From Paenibacillus sp. DMB20 (GTDB taxonomy: Bacteria > Bacillota > Bacilli > Paenibacillales > Paenibacillaceae), in the NCBI RefSeq assembly GCF_000987955.1, contig NZ_LAZU01000056.1, forward strand, positions 17,996 to 81,995: a DNA stretch of 64,000 nt, in the 5' to 3' direction. Numbering within the stretch: the stretch's first letter is position 1; each line of letters opens with the position of its first letter. A program made the translations under genes and the position numbers. Below are positions 25,123-34,797 of the stretch, in pieces. The notes under the pieces are model-generated. The model did no database searches. It was not told where the DNA came from and saw only the letters and a list, made by a program, of their open reading frames with translations.

Positions 25123-26745
25123 TTATTTCGTCAGTTTCGGCGTGTTTACAGGAACAGTTCTTGCTTTGGCGGCTTGCTCAAAGGAATAAGCAAGGTCCAG
25201 CAGTTTTTGCTCGGTGTATGCTGTTCCCAAGAACGAGATGCCCACGGGTACTCCCGCTTTCACGGTTCCTGCGGGCACGGTAACTTCAGGGAAACCTGTA
25301 GCTGATGCCACGTAACTTGCCGCATAGGTATCATATGCCTTGCAGACATAGGTAGGATCCTCTTTATCAAAACGATTCGAAGCAGGGCAGGACATCGTAG
25401 GGAAAACGATGGCGTCCAGCTTATTGTCCTTCATGATTTTCGTAATTTCCTTGCGGGTCTTCGGCATTTCCTGGTTAATGATGTTTTTGTATTCCTTGGA
25501 ATTCAGGTCATCGGCTTTTGCCAAAGCGGTCTTCAGGCCTTCCAGACGTGCAGGGTTCATTGGCGTCGCCGAGTTCATTACTTCAGGAGATTCACTGATG
25601 TCGATCACTTCCTGCAGCGTTTTGGGTGCGTCGGAAGGAAGAAAGCTCAAATATTTTTCAAACTGGCTTTTGAATTCCGCATCGCCGACCGGCCCAAGAA
25701 CCGGAGTCCACAGGTATTTGGATTGCTTGGAGAATGTGACAGGAACCACAACCGTTCCCATGCTTTTCATTTTGGAAATAGCTTTCTTCGTTATGGCATC
25801 TACTTCGGCATTATCACCGAAGAAATCAGTCGCAACGCCGATACGAGCATGCTTCAGCGAAGAAGCGTTCAGCTTTTTGCCGTAGTCTTGAACATGCTGC
25901 TTCGCGGCGTTCGTCGCTTTATCTTCTTTGTCTGTTCCAGCCATCGCGGAGAGGACTAAGCTTGCGTCCTTGACACTGCGTGCCAAAGGACCTGTTACGT
26001 CCAAGGAAAGGGCGGAAGGGACAACGCCGCTGCGGCTGGTCAATCCCAGCGTCGGTCTGATACCTACCAGGCCGGTAACATTGGCTGGACCTCTAACGGA
26101 ACCGGAGGTATCCGTTCCAAGACCGAATACGGCAAAGTTGGCCGCTACGGCTGCAGCGCTGCCGCTGCTGGAACCGGAAGCATCGCGGTTCAGGTTGTAG
26201 GGGTTGAGCGTCAAACCGCCCATGGAGCTGTAGCCCAATCTGCCGTAGGAAGCGGCAAGCTCGGACATGTTTGTTTTGGCGATGACAATGGCGCCGGCAT
26301 CCACAAGTTTCTGTACGGTGAACGAATTCTTGGTAGGATAGGCATTCTTCAGCGCTGCAGATCCGGCTGTCGTCGGCATGCCAACGACGTCAAAATTATC
26401 TTTTACGACAAAAGGAATACCATGAAGCTTGCTTCTTGGTCCTTTGGATTTACGCTCGGCATCGAGTGCCTGGGCTGATTCGAGGGCTTTGTCGTTTACC
26501 GTAATAATGGAATTGATAGCAGGGCCTTGTTTATCAAAGGCCTCTATGCGTTTCAGATAGTATTCCACCAGTTCTTCCGATGTAATTTGTTTGGCGTTCA
26601 AAGCATTTGCGATTTCATCGATGCTTTTTTCAAACGGATCAAACGTATTTTTTGCTGCTTCGGCATTTGTTTGATTCCACGGGAATACCGCGGCAACTAG
26701 CAAAATAGCTAGCAAAGCTTTGAAATTCAAAAATGTTTTGCTCAC
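25123..26745 (-). CDS. Secreted amidase-signature hydrolase
   Basis: 540 residues. Residues 1-30 are a signal peptide (hydrophobic core LLAILLVAAVF, end near AEA). The Ser-cisSer-Lys triad of the amidase signature family is visible: Lys115 in VVKDNF, cis-Ser near 192 in SGSSSGSAAAVA, and nucleophile Ser216 in GTDTSGSVRGPA. The family hydrolyses carboxamides. Secreted members of this length occur in Bacilli, with substrates such as peptide amides or peptidoglycan-derived amides; none can be chosen here. Start is GTG with AGGAGG 8 nt upstream. Monocistronic with its own terminator. Confidence 0.92.
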   Translation of the reverse strand: MSKTFLNFKALLAILLVAAVFPWNQTNAEAAKNTFDPFEKSIDEIANALNAKQITSEELVEYYLKRIEAFDKQGPAINSIITVNDKALESAQALDAERKSKGPRSKLHGIPFVVKDNFDVVGMPTTAGSAALKNAYPTKNSFTVQKLVDAGAIVIAKTNMSELAASYGRLGYSSMGGLTLNPYNLNRDASGSSSGSAAAVAANFAVFGLGTDTSGSVRGPANVTGLVGIRPTLGLTSRSGVVPSALSLDVTGPLARSVKDASLVLSAMAGTDKEDKATNAAKQHVQDYGKKLNASSLKHARIGVATDFFGDNAEVDAITKKAISKMKSMGTVVVPVTFSKQSKYLWTPVLGPVGDAEFKSQFEKYLSFLPSDAPKTLQEVIDISESPEVMNSATPMNPARLEGLKTALAKADDLNSKEYKNIINQEMPKTRKEITKIMKDNKLDAIVFPTMSCPASNRFDKEDPTYVCKAYDTYAASYVASATGFPEVTVPAGTVKAGVPVGISFLGTAYTEQKLLDLAYSFEQAAKARTVPVNTPKLTK

Positions 26746-26885
26746 GTGCCTTACCTCCTGATGTCGTTATAGTTCATATTTCGCATTTTGTTTCTCTCCC
26801 CCTTAGTAGTATCGTAATTCCTCCCGAAAAAATGAATAGATTAAGACAAAAGGCCTACTTTTTCCGTAATCAATTCGACAATATT

Positions 26886-26912
26886 TAACAATATTAGATC
26901 TTTTGCCGATAG
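26886..26912 (+). promoter_or_regulatory. Sigma-D-like (flagellar/chemotaxis) promoter
   Basis: TAAC (26886-26889), a 15-nt spacer and GCCGATAG (26905-26912) match the sigma-D consensus TAAA-N15-GCCGATAT at 10 of 12 positions. It lies about 38 nt before a chemoreceptor start, where such promoters belong. Confidence 0.7.
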
Positions 26913-26949
26913 TATGTAAAGACTATAGATAAAATGGAGGAGAAACAAC

Positions 26950-29031
26950 TTGAGAAAGAAACTGCAGTGGAATCTGAAGATTCAGCTACTCGTTACGATG
27001 GTTATCCTTGTATTGTTATCGACACTTTCTCTGGGCTTCGCGATCAATGAGAGAGTTAAGAGCGACATGGAGAAGGACTTCTATGAAGCCACCCGGAAGG
27101 AAATCAAGCAAGTCAGCGGGGCTATGAACCTATACTTTAGCACCGTGAATGAATCGGTTGAATATTTTGCCAATCAGCCTCTCATCAAACGGATCGACAA
27201 ATCCATTACCTCCTATGTGAATGCAGTAGGGGAGGACGGGACCATTCAGATGACTCCGTCGGAAAAAAAAGGCATGGAGTCGGAAATTTATAACTTCTAT
27301 TTGAATTACGCCAACACGCATCCCAATGTGGCCTATCTTTATCTGGGAACAAAGGATGGCGGATACATACAGTGGCCCCAAGGCACTTCCAACGATAGAT
27401 TTGACCCGAGACCCAGAGCGTGGTACACCCAGGCCGTTGAGAATCCCGACAAAGTCATGCGCACGGGTGCCTACGCTTCCTTTACCGGAAATGTTCCGAT
27501 CGTCAGCTCTTCCATCACCATTAAGGATAAAGCCGGTAATATCGTTGGCGTTCAGGGTGTGGACGTAAGCTTGGAGTCGCTGACCAAGACCATCAATGAC
27601 ATCAAAATCGGTAAAACCGGCTATGTCATCCTGGCAGACCAAAACGGTACGATCCTCGCCAATCCCAAGAACCCAAAAACGAACTTTAAAACGCTGAAGG
27701 ACCTGGGCGTGAAGGAATTTGCCGACATCGACAAAATGGCGAATAAAAATTTCGAGATCACCATGAATAAGAAGAGCTATACCGCCAGCGTCTTCGTTTC
27801 TCCGGAAACCCAGTGGAAATACATCGCAATCATGGACAATAGCGAAATAGCGGAATCCGTCGATGCCATCCAGAACATTATCCTTCTCGTTATGGCTATT
27901 ATCGTTGTGATCGCCATCGGGTTTTCCTTGTTTATATCCGGCGCCATTACGAAGCCGCTCAATGCGGCTGTACAGTATTTGCAGCAAATCGGCAGCGGCA
28001 ATCTGGCCACCGATATTCCGCAGTCCATGTTGAACAAACGAAGTGAAGTAGGCACCATGGTTCGGGCCATTAACAGCATGAAACAGGATATCCAGGAGAT
28101 GATCGGCGGGATTTCCGGTTCGGCGCATGTTGTCTCTCAATCGGCGGCCAACCTTAAAGAAAGCATGGATCAGACTCAAAAGGCTTCCTCGCAAATTACC
28201 GAGTCCATCATTCAGCTGTCCAACGCTTCAAGCGATGAAGCGAATACCGTTATGGGGGGCTCTGAAAAAGTCGAGGAACTCGGCGGAGCGATCGATCAGG
28301 TCACGGCATCCACGCAGGAAATACTGGATCTTGCCCGTCGTACAGGCGAACTGAATCAACGCGGCATCATTATTGTGCAGGAGTTGGTCGGAAGATTTAA
28401 CAGTACCCTGCAATCTTCGGAGGAAACGGCACAAGCCGTTAATCATGTAAGTGAAAGCGCTGGTGAAATCAGCAGCATACTGTCCACGATTCTCGAAATT
28501 TCCAGGCAGACGAATCTATTGGCCCTGAATGCGTCCATTGAAGCTTCAAGAGCAGGCGAACATGGACGCGGATTCGCCGTCGTAGCTGCCGAAATCAGGA
28601 AGCTCGCGGAGCAATCGGCTTCCGCCGCAAATAATATCAGCGAAATTATTTCGAATGTGAACAGCCAGGTGGGAGCAGCTGTTCAAGCCATCGGCACATC
28701 CCGCGGGCTGTTTATGGACCAAGAAACGGCGGTTCGGGAAACCGAATCGATCTTTAACGACATCATGGATTCCGTAGACAGCCAAATGGACAAGACGAAC
28801 GAGGTTGACGGCCATATCCAGACGATGGTCGAAAAACGCCATGAACTCACGGACGTTTTCACCAATATCTCAGCGATTACTGAAGAAAATGCTGCTATTA
28901 CCCAAGACGTGTCCGCGGCAGCCGAGGAGCAGCTGGCTACAATCGATGACTTTGCAGGTTATCTGTCTCAGCTTGAGGGACTTTCCAAGGATCTGGAGGA
29001 CAATATTAAGAAATTCACCATAAATAAATAA
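26950..29031 (+). CDS. Methyl-accepting chemotaxis protein with dCache sensor
   Basis: 693 residues, starting TTG with GGAGG 9 nt upstream. Membrane helix (about 10-30), a dCache sensor (about 40-300), second helix (about 308-330), HAMP (about 331-385), MA signalling domain with NLLALNASIEASRAGEHGRG near 520. The sensor contains R-A-W-Y (about 155-158) and a downstream Asp in GVDVSLESL (about 203). This is the R-x-W-Y...D layout of dCache domains that bind amino acids or amines, so an amino-acid-type ligand is a fair guess. A sigma-D-like promoter precedes it and a terminator follows. Confidence 0.93.
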   Translation: MRKKLQWNLKIQLLVTMVILVLLSTLSLGFAINERVKSDMEKDFYEATRKEIKQVSGAMNLYFSTVNESVEYFANQPLIKRIDKSITSYVNAVGEDGTIQMTPSEKKGMESEIYNFYLNYANTHPNVAYLYLGTKDGGYIQWPQGTSNDRFDPRPRAWYTQAVENPDKVMRTGAYASFTGNVPIVSSSITIKDKAGNIVGVQGVDVSLESLTKTINDIKIGKTGYVILADQNGTILANPKNPKTNFKTLKDLGVKEFADIDKMANKNFEITMNKKSYTASVFVSPETQWKYIAIMDNSEIAESVDAIQNIILLVMAIIVVIAIGFSLFISGAITKPLNAAVQYLQQIGSGNLATDIPQSMLNKRSEVGTMVRAINSMKQDIQEMIGGISGSAHVVSQSAANLKESMDQTQKASSQITESIIQLSNASSDEANTVMGGSEKVEELGGAIDQVTASTQEILDLARRTGELNQRGIIIVQELVGRFNSTLQSSEETAQAVNHVSESAGEISSILSTILEISRQTNLLALNASIEASRAGEHGRGFAVVAAEIRKLAEQSASAANNISEIISNVNSQVGAAVQAIGTSRGLFMDQETAVRETESIFNDIMDSVDSQMDKTNEVDGHIQTMVEKRHELTDVFTNISAITEENAAITQDVSAAAEEQLATIDDFAGYLSQLEGLSKDLEDNIKKFTINK

Positions 29032-29080
29032 TAGGTGGGTGATTACTCCCCGTATTGAGGAGTCACTCTTCGGAACAAAA

Positions 29081-29120
29081 CAAGCCAGCCCGGAAGCACA
29101 GACTTCTCCGGGCTGGCTTG
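29081..29120 (+). terminator. Strong hairpin between convergent genes
   Basis: CAAGCCAGCCCGGA and TCCGGGCTGGCTTG form a perfect 14-bp stem with a 12-nt loop. Weak T content on both sides. It separates the chemoreceptor from the convergent CHRD gene. Confidence 0.65.
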
Positions 29121-29150
29121 CTGTTAACTGAATTGAACGCAGGGGAAAAA

Positions 29151-29558
29151 TTATCTAACTTTACGGACTTGTCCGCGAATTTCCCCATTCGGATTTTGAA
29201 TGGTGTGAACATTTACATAGGCGTTTCCTCTTTGAAACTCGCGGATAAGATCCCGGATTGTTTTTCCGCTCAATGGACCAATAAGATTTTCCCTAGATAA
29301 AGTACCCCGAACAATCCCTCTTCTAGTGGATAAGCCGAAGCTGGAAGGACCGAATAAAAAAGCGACGATTGGACCGTTTTCACCTGGACGGCCAAGATGA
29401 ATATGACCTTGCGTCATGCGGGTAATATTACGAACAACAAGAGAAAAACGTAGCTGATTACCACTGGAGCTCAGATTAAAAACTGTATTGCCGCTTGCGT
29501 TTGTCCGAACAGGAGGCACTTCATTACGCCCTGATAGAATTGCTCTGAACGTTCCCAT
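29151..29558 (-). CDS. CHRD domain protein
   Basis: 135 residues made almost entirely of one CHRD domain, the beta-rich module first described in chordin. Landmarks: LSGRNEVPPVRTNASGN near the start, GHIHLGRPGENGPIVAFLFG in the middle, and YVNVHTIQNPNGEIRGQV at the end. Function in bacteria is unknown. There is no signal peptide, so it is either cytosolic or surface-exposed on spores; the latter is speculation. AAAGGGAG lies before the ATG. Confidence 0.88.
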   Translation of the reverse strand: MGTFRAILSGRNEVPPVRTNASGNTVFNLSSSGNQLRFSLVVRNITRMTQGHIHLGRPGENGPIVAFLFGPSSFGLSTRRGIVRGTLSRENLIGPLSGKTIRDLIREFQRGNAYVNVHTIQNPNGEIRGQVRKVR

Positions 29559-29886
29559 TACTCTGCACCACTCCCTTTAGTGTTGTCAGGGTATAATATT
29601 CTGCAACTTCATCGGTGGATTGTGCATGAATACAATTGGGTTATTAAGTTATGTTTGCACGGATCACAACTTCTACAGTTACCAGTTTTTCAGGGGCTGG
29701 CTCAAATCGTAAAGCTAACGTACTTAGGAGATAACCCATAAACGTATTTCTATATTTTTCTATGGAATTTGTTACTATGATACTAAGCGAGAGTCTCTTC
29801 GTAAGAGATTACTTGTTGGAATCAAACGTTACTACCGTTCTTCATACTATCAATAGGTATGGAGATGACAAACAGGAGGGAATAAA
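29559..29886. other. Intergenic region between divergent CHRD and GH3 genes
   Basis: About 330 bp without a supportable gene. It must hold both promoters, but I cannot place them confidently. A small hairpin, GTCTCTT cgt AAGAGAT, occurs near 29796-29813. Confidence 0.4.
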
Positions 29887-32672
29887 TTGAGCGGAGAGAA
29901 ACTGGGTACTCCATTAGAAGGTTTTGCGGAATTCAGCAGAAGAGTAGCCGCAGAAGGCGCCGTACTGTTGAAAAATGACGGACATGCCCTTCCCATTCAG
30001 AAGAACGAACGGGTTTCGATTTTTGGCAGAACCCAGGTAAATTATTATCGCAGCGGCACAGGTTCGGGCGGCAGCGTCCATGTTTCCCATACGACCAATC
30101 TGCTTGGCGGCCTCCGGGATAAAAAGGACATCGCCATTAACGAAGAATTAGCGGCAGTTTATGAAAAATGGATTGAGCAAAATCCGTTTGATAACGGCGG
30201 AGGCGGTTGGGCGGCTGAGCCGTGGCATCAAAAGGAAATGCCTTTATCCGATGAGCTGGTGTCATCGGCAAGGAGTAAATCCGACAAGGCGATCATCGTG
30301 ATCGGACGTACAGCGGGGGAAGACCAAGATAATGCCAATGAGCCGGGCAGCTATCAATTGACGACAGAAGAAAAAGCGATGTTGAAGCAGGTGACCGCCT
30401 ATTTCGAACAAACCATCGTTGTCCTGAATGTATCGAATATTATCGATATGAGCTGGATGCATGACGAAGGCTATACATACCCGATTCCATGCGTCGTTTA
30501 CGCTTGGCAGGGCGGCATGGAAGGGGGCAATGCGATTGCCGACGTCTTGGTCGGAGAGGTCACGCCCAGCGGTAAATTAACCGATACCATTGCCTTTTCG
30601 ATTGACGATTATCCATCAACCCGCAATTACGGCAATGAACATAAAAACCTTTATCAGGAAGATATCTATGTCGGATACCGTTTTTTCGAAACGTTTCGAC
30701 CGGATCGGGTCCAGTTTGAATTCGGATACGGATTGTCTTATACGCAGTTCGAAATCAAGCCCGAAGAAGCCAAATTATCCGTCAAAGAAGGAGCACAATA
30801 CATTGAGATCGGCGTAACCGTAAAAAATATCGGAACTGTCTATGCGGGCAAGGAAGTCGTGCAGGTCTATTACGAAGCGCCGCAAGGAAAGCTGGGCCAG
30901 CCTGCTAAAGCTTTGGCGGCATTCGCGAAGACCAAGGAACTCCAAGCGGGCGAATCGCAGCATCTCATCGTGGGCTTCCCGGTTCATGCCATGGCCTCCT
31001 ATGACGACGCCGGCGTGACAGGACACCCTTCCGCTTATGTCTTAGAAGCCGGAATGTACCGCTTGTATGTGGGAACCAGCGTCAAAAACGTGGAGGAAAT
31101 CGGCATCGAAGGCCAAAACGGCTATGTTGTGGAAACCCTTCAAATCGTGGAGCAGCTGCAAGAAGCCATGGCCCCGACGGAAAACTTTACGAGAATGAAG
31201 CCGGCGCCCGCAAAGAAGACGGTTCGTACGAACTAACCTTCGAAGAGGTGCCGAAACGCAAGATTTCCATGGCGGAACGGATTGAAAACAATTTGCCGCG
31301 AACCTTGGAGCAAACCGGAAATCAGGGCTATAAACTAAGGGACGTGCATGACGGAAAAGTCAGCATGGAAGCCTTTATTGCCCAGCTCAGCGATCAGGAT
31401 CTGGCGGTGATCGTTAGGGGAGAAGGCATGAGCAGTCCGCTCGTCACGCCGGGCACGGCTTCGGCTTTCGGCGGGGTAAGCGACGGCTTGCTTGACTACG
31501 GAATTCCGATTGCTTGCACGGCGGACGGACCGTCCGGGATTCGGATGGACAGCGGGCAAAAAGCAACGCAGGTTGCCATCGGAACCTTGCTTGCGGCTAC
31601 CTGGAACACGGAACTGGTCGAAGAACTTTACGTCATGGAAGGCCGGGAATTATTAAGCTACAACATTGATGCTTTGCTCGGCCCTGGCTTGAATATTCGG
31701 CGCAGCCCGCTGAATGGGCGCAATTTCGAGTATTTCTCGGAGGATCCGCTAATCTCGGGGATGTTTGCCGCCGCATGCACCCGCGGGATTATGAAAGGCG
31801 GTTCCAATGCCACGCTGAAGCATTTCGCCTGCAACAACCAGGAAAAGCATCGCAGCAAAGTCGACGCCGTCGTGTCCGAGCGCGCGCTTCGGGAAATTTA
31901 TCTGAAAGGCTTTGAAATCGCGGTGAAGCAGGGCGGAGCGAATTCGATTATGACCTCCTACAATCCGATCAACGGACACTGGGCGGCTTCCAATTATGAT
32001 TTGAACACCACCATTCTTCGCGGGGAGTGGGGCTTTCGAGGCATCGTGATGACGGACTGGTGGGCCATTATGAACGACGTGGTTCATGGAGGCCCTGCGG
32101 ACCGGAAATATACGAACTGGATGGTCCGTGCGCAAAACGATCTTTATATGGTGGTCATGAACTACGGCGCGGAAATCAATGCGTGGGACGACAATACCTT
32201 GGAATCCCTGGAAAATGGTACCCTCACCCGCGGAGAACTTCAGCGCAGCGCCATGAATATTTGCGAGTTCCTGATGCAAGCGCCGGTGTTCTCCAGAAAA
32301 CAGGTCATCGAAGAAGCGGTCATTGCTTTCAAAGCCGATCCGTCCCTCTCGCCGAAACAGGCGTTAGTCTTATCCGAAAACACACAGGTCAAACCTGCCG
32401 CAACCGGATCGACTTTTATAAAAGCGGATCAATCCGGCAAGTACCGGATCATTGTGCGCATCATGTCGCCGGAATCGGAACTGGCCCAAAGCGCTTGCAA
32501 CGTGACGCTGAACGGCGAGCCGATGACGACCATTCAAACGAATGGTACGGACGGCAGATGGATCAGACAAAAGCTTGCGAAAATCGAACTGGAAGCAGGC
32601 CTTTACGAGATGAAGCTGGATTTCGTCAAACCAGGTTTGCAGATCGATTGGATCGAGTTTAAACAAGTGTAA
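29887..32672 (+). pseudogene. Domain-permuted GH3 beta-glucosidase interrupted by one frameshift
   Basis: Two adjacent frames, 29887-31236 and 31248-32672, together encode one GH3 glycosidase of about 925 residues. The first holds the GH3 C-terminal (alpha/beta sandwich) and FnIII-like parts (AAEGAVLLKNDG, FGYGLSYTQF). The second holds the catalytic barrel with nucleophile Asp in GIVMTDWW and the KHFACNNQE loop. This C-before-N order is the permuted GH3 type. Frame analysis near 31170 shows that one extra base would restore GPDGKLYENEAGARKEDGSY across the join, so one base is missing. TTG start with AGGAGGG 6 nt upstream; terminator at 32685. Mutation or sequencing error. Confidence 0.85.
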
Positions 32673-32684
32673 TGCGAAAAACGT

Positions 32685-32722
32685 AAAGAGACGCCTGGAC
32701 GCCTGATGAAGGGCGTCTTTTT
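32685..32722 (+). terminator. Intrinsic terminator after GH3
   Basis: AGACGCC and GGGCGTCT pair, followed by TTTT. Confidence 0.75.
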
Positions 32723-32935
32723 ACCGTTTGCCTGCATTCCGATCCAACCCAATGGGTTTCAAGGCATTCGTCAAGGGTTAACCGGTTACCGAATTTTGTA
32801 TCGGGATTTAAGTCCTCAGCGGCAGCTACAACAGGCACTATTTTGGATTATATACGGACTTATCGTGTTGCAACTCAAATCAAATATACAGTACAGTTGC
32901 TTTGCTAAGATCAAATAGAAAGGAGGAGGACTTTC

Positions 32936-33847
32936 ATGTACGAATGGAATGAGATGGTCCAGCTTATGGTGAACTGGGTGGAGAGCAATTTATCATCAAC
33001 TCCCTCCCTTATAAAGATGTCCGAGCAGCTTGGTTATTCGCCTTATTACTGTTCCAGGCAATTCAACTCTATAACGGGAACGACTTTAAGGGACTATATC
33101 TGGATGCGAAGAATTAGCCGTGCCGCGTTGGAGCTCCGTGATACGGATGAACGCGTTCTGGATATTGCCGTGAAATATGGGTTTTCTTCGCAGGAAGCTT
33201 TTACGCGAGCCTTCGTTAAGGCTTTTCAAGTTACTCCCCAAGCTTACCGTAAGGCGCCGCGGCCTATACCGTTAGCCATTCGGATGGAGGTGTTCTCGCC
33301 TTACCACTATTTGATGAAGGAGCAAAATCGTATGGGTATGGATAAAATGCATTTACAGCAGGCTGAAATCAAGCTTGAAATCATTCCGGCGCATAAGTTC
33401 ATCGGAATCTGGGATCCTGCCTCGAAAAATTACGGGGAATTTTGGAATAATGACCATGATTGTGACGAAGTTTGCGGGACGCTCGAAAGCATGTCCAACC
33501 TGGTGCTTCCCGGGCAATTGGGACAAACGGCAGGGTGGTTTTATCGGAGCGGGGAGAAAGGGTATTTCTATGGAATTCCGGTTTCATTGGACTACAATGG
33601 ACAGATCCCGCCAGGAATGGAATGTAAGGAGATTCCGGAATCTGAATACCTGGTGTTTTATCATCCGCCATTTGACTATTTAAAGGACAATGGCACAGTC
33701 ATGAACACGGTTGAACAAGCGGCGTGGAATTTTGATCCCAGGGGCATGGGATACGATTGGGATGAAGAAAATAAGCAGGATTATCAGCGGCATTTCCCGG
33801 AGGGGTATGGCTACGCAGTTTTGCGGCCTGTTAAGAAGCTGGGTTAA
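32936..33847 (+). CDS. AraC-family regulator with GyrI-like effector domain
   Basis: 303 residues. Two AraC helix-turn-helices lie at the N-terminus (about 10-105: PSLIKMSEQLGYSPYYCSRQF, then VLDIAVKYGFSSQEAFTRAF, PQAYRK). A GyrI-like/AraC effector-binding domain follows (about 130-300: IIPAHKFIGIWDP to PEGYGYAVLRPVKK). Members sense small hydrophobic molecules and activate multidrug or stress genes. AAAGGAGGAGG lies before the ATG. Monocistronic; target unknown. Confidence 0.9.
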   Translation: MYEWNEMVQLMVNWVESNLSSTPSLIKMSEQLGYSPYYCSRQFNSITGTTLRDYIWMRRISRAALELRDTDERVLDIAVKYGFSSQEAFTRAFVKAFQVTPQAYRKAPRPIPLAIRMEVFSPYHYLMKEQNRMGMDKMHLQQAEIKLEIIPAHKFIGIWDPASKNYGEFWNNDHDCDEVCGTLESMSNLVLPGQLGQTAGWFYRSGEKGYFYGIPVSLDYNGQIPPGMECKEIPESEYLVFYHPPFDYLKDNGTVMNTVEQAAWNFDPRGMGYDWDEENKQDYQRHFPEGYGYAVLRPVKKLG

Positions 33848-33908
33848 ACCGCAACTAGTATGCCCTTCACGTGGGCGTCAACTTTGTTTTCTGTGAGTGT
33901 GAAAGTAT

Positions 33909-33957
33909 AGTATCGTCAGGCGCGTCTTTGTGATGCGTTTGACGGTACTTTTTTTCA
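33909..33957 (+). terminator. Intrinsic terminator after the AraC/GyrI gene
   Basis: AGTATCGTCA...GCG and CGC...TGACGGTACT form a long imperfect stem followed by seven T. Confidence 0.8.
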
Positions 33958-34045
33958 TTCTATGATACATGTTGGGAACGGGCAAAGATCTCCCAAACTT
34001 CTACATAAAGAAGCATAGGACTCCATACCCGATAATCTCGGAAAA

Positions 34046-34072
34046 TGAAACCTTTTTACCAGATTTCATGTA
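34046..34072 (+). promoter_or_regulatory. Sigma-W-like promoter of the psp operon
   Basis: TGAAAC (34046-34051) is a perfect ECF -35 element; TGTA (34069-34072) sits 17 nt downstream, near the CGTA expected at N16. The B. subtilis pspA operon is sigma-W controlled, which supports the assignment. Confidence 0.65.
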
Positions 34073-34113
34073 TTATGTTGATAGTATGCAAAATTTTCGA
34101 GGAGGCGCTCATC

Positions 34114-34755
34114 ATGGGAATTTTGTCGAGGTTCAGGGATATTATGGCGAGCAATGTACATGCCTTATTGGATAGGGCAGAAGATCCGGAGAAGACGATC
34201 GATGATTATATGCGAAGCTTGAACAGCGATCTGGGGAAGGTGAAAGCGGAAACGGCCTCGGTGCTGGCGGACGAGAGAAGGGCGAAAAGCGCTCTGGATG
34301 AATGCAAGGCCGAGGCCAATAAGCTGCAAAAGTACGCCGAGAAGGCAGCCGAAGCCGGCGATGACGGGAACGCGCTGAAGTTTCTGGAGAGGAAGGCCGC
34401 GCTGGCAGAGAAGCTAAACGAACTGCAAAACGCTTATGAGTCGGCTTCTTCTAACGCCGCAAGCATGAAACAAATGCAGGATAAGCTCGTGTCGGATCTG
34501 GGCCGGCTGGAAGCGCGGCGCGTTGAGCTGAAGGGGAAACTCGCGGCTGCCAAAGTACAGCAGGGTTTGAACAACGGCGGGTCTTCTTTAGGAGTTCATT
34601 CCGCGTTCGATGCCATGGAAGAGAAGGCGAATCGTGCCTTGGATGAAGCGATGGCCTTGGCCGAGCTGCGGGCAGGCGCGAAGGAAGACGACCTGGATGA
34701 CCTGATCGCCCAATTGGAGAAAAACCCGGGAACCAATACGACAAAGAAAAAATGA
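34114..34755 (+). CDS. pspA: PspA/IM30 family membrane-stress protein
   Basis: 213 residues, almost wholly coiled coil: MGILSRFRDIMASNVHALLD is the amphipathic membrane-binding helix 0/1, followed by long Ala/Lys/Glu-rich helices. ESCRT-III-like proteins of this family coat and stabilise stressed membranes. The ATG at 34114 has GAGGAGGCG upstream; an earlier in-frame ATG at 34045 overlaps the promoter and is rejected. It heads an operon with ydjG-, ydjH- and ydjI-like genes in the same order as in Bacillus subtilis. Confidence 0.93.
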   Translation: MGILSRFRDIMASNVHALLDRAEDPEKTIDDYMRSLNSDLGKVKAETASVLADERRAKSALDECKAEANKLQKYAEKAAEAGDDGNALKFLERKAALAEKLNELQNAYESASSNAASMKQMQDKLVSDLGRLEARRVELKGKLAAAKVQQGLNNGGSSLGVHSAFDAMEEKANRALDEAMALAELRAGAKEDDLDDLIAQLEKNPGTNTTKKK

Positions 34756-34797
34756 ACAAGAAGTTATAACAGCTTCTTGGTTGTAGAGGTGAGCATA

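Noticed and set aside
27130..28194. 354-codon open frame on the minus strand
   Set aside because: Antisense shadow of the dCache chemoreceptor gene, no SD or recognisable domain.
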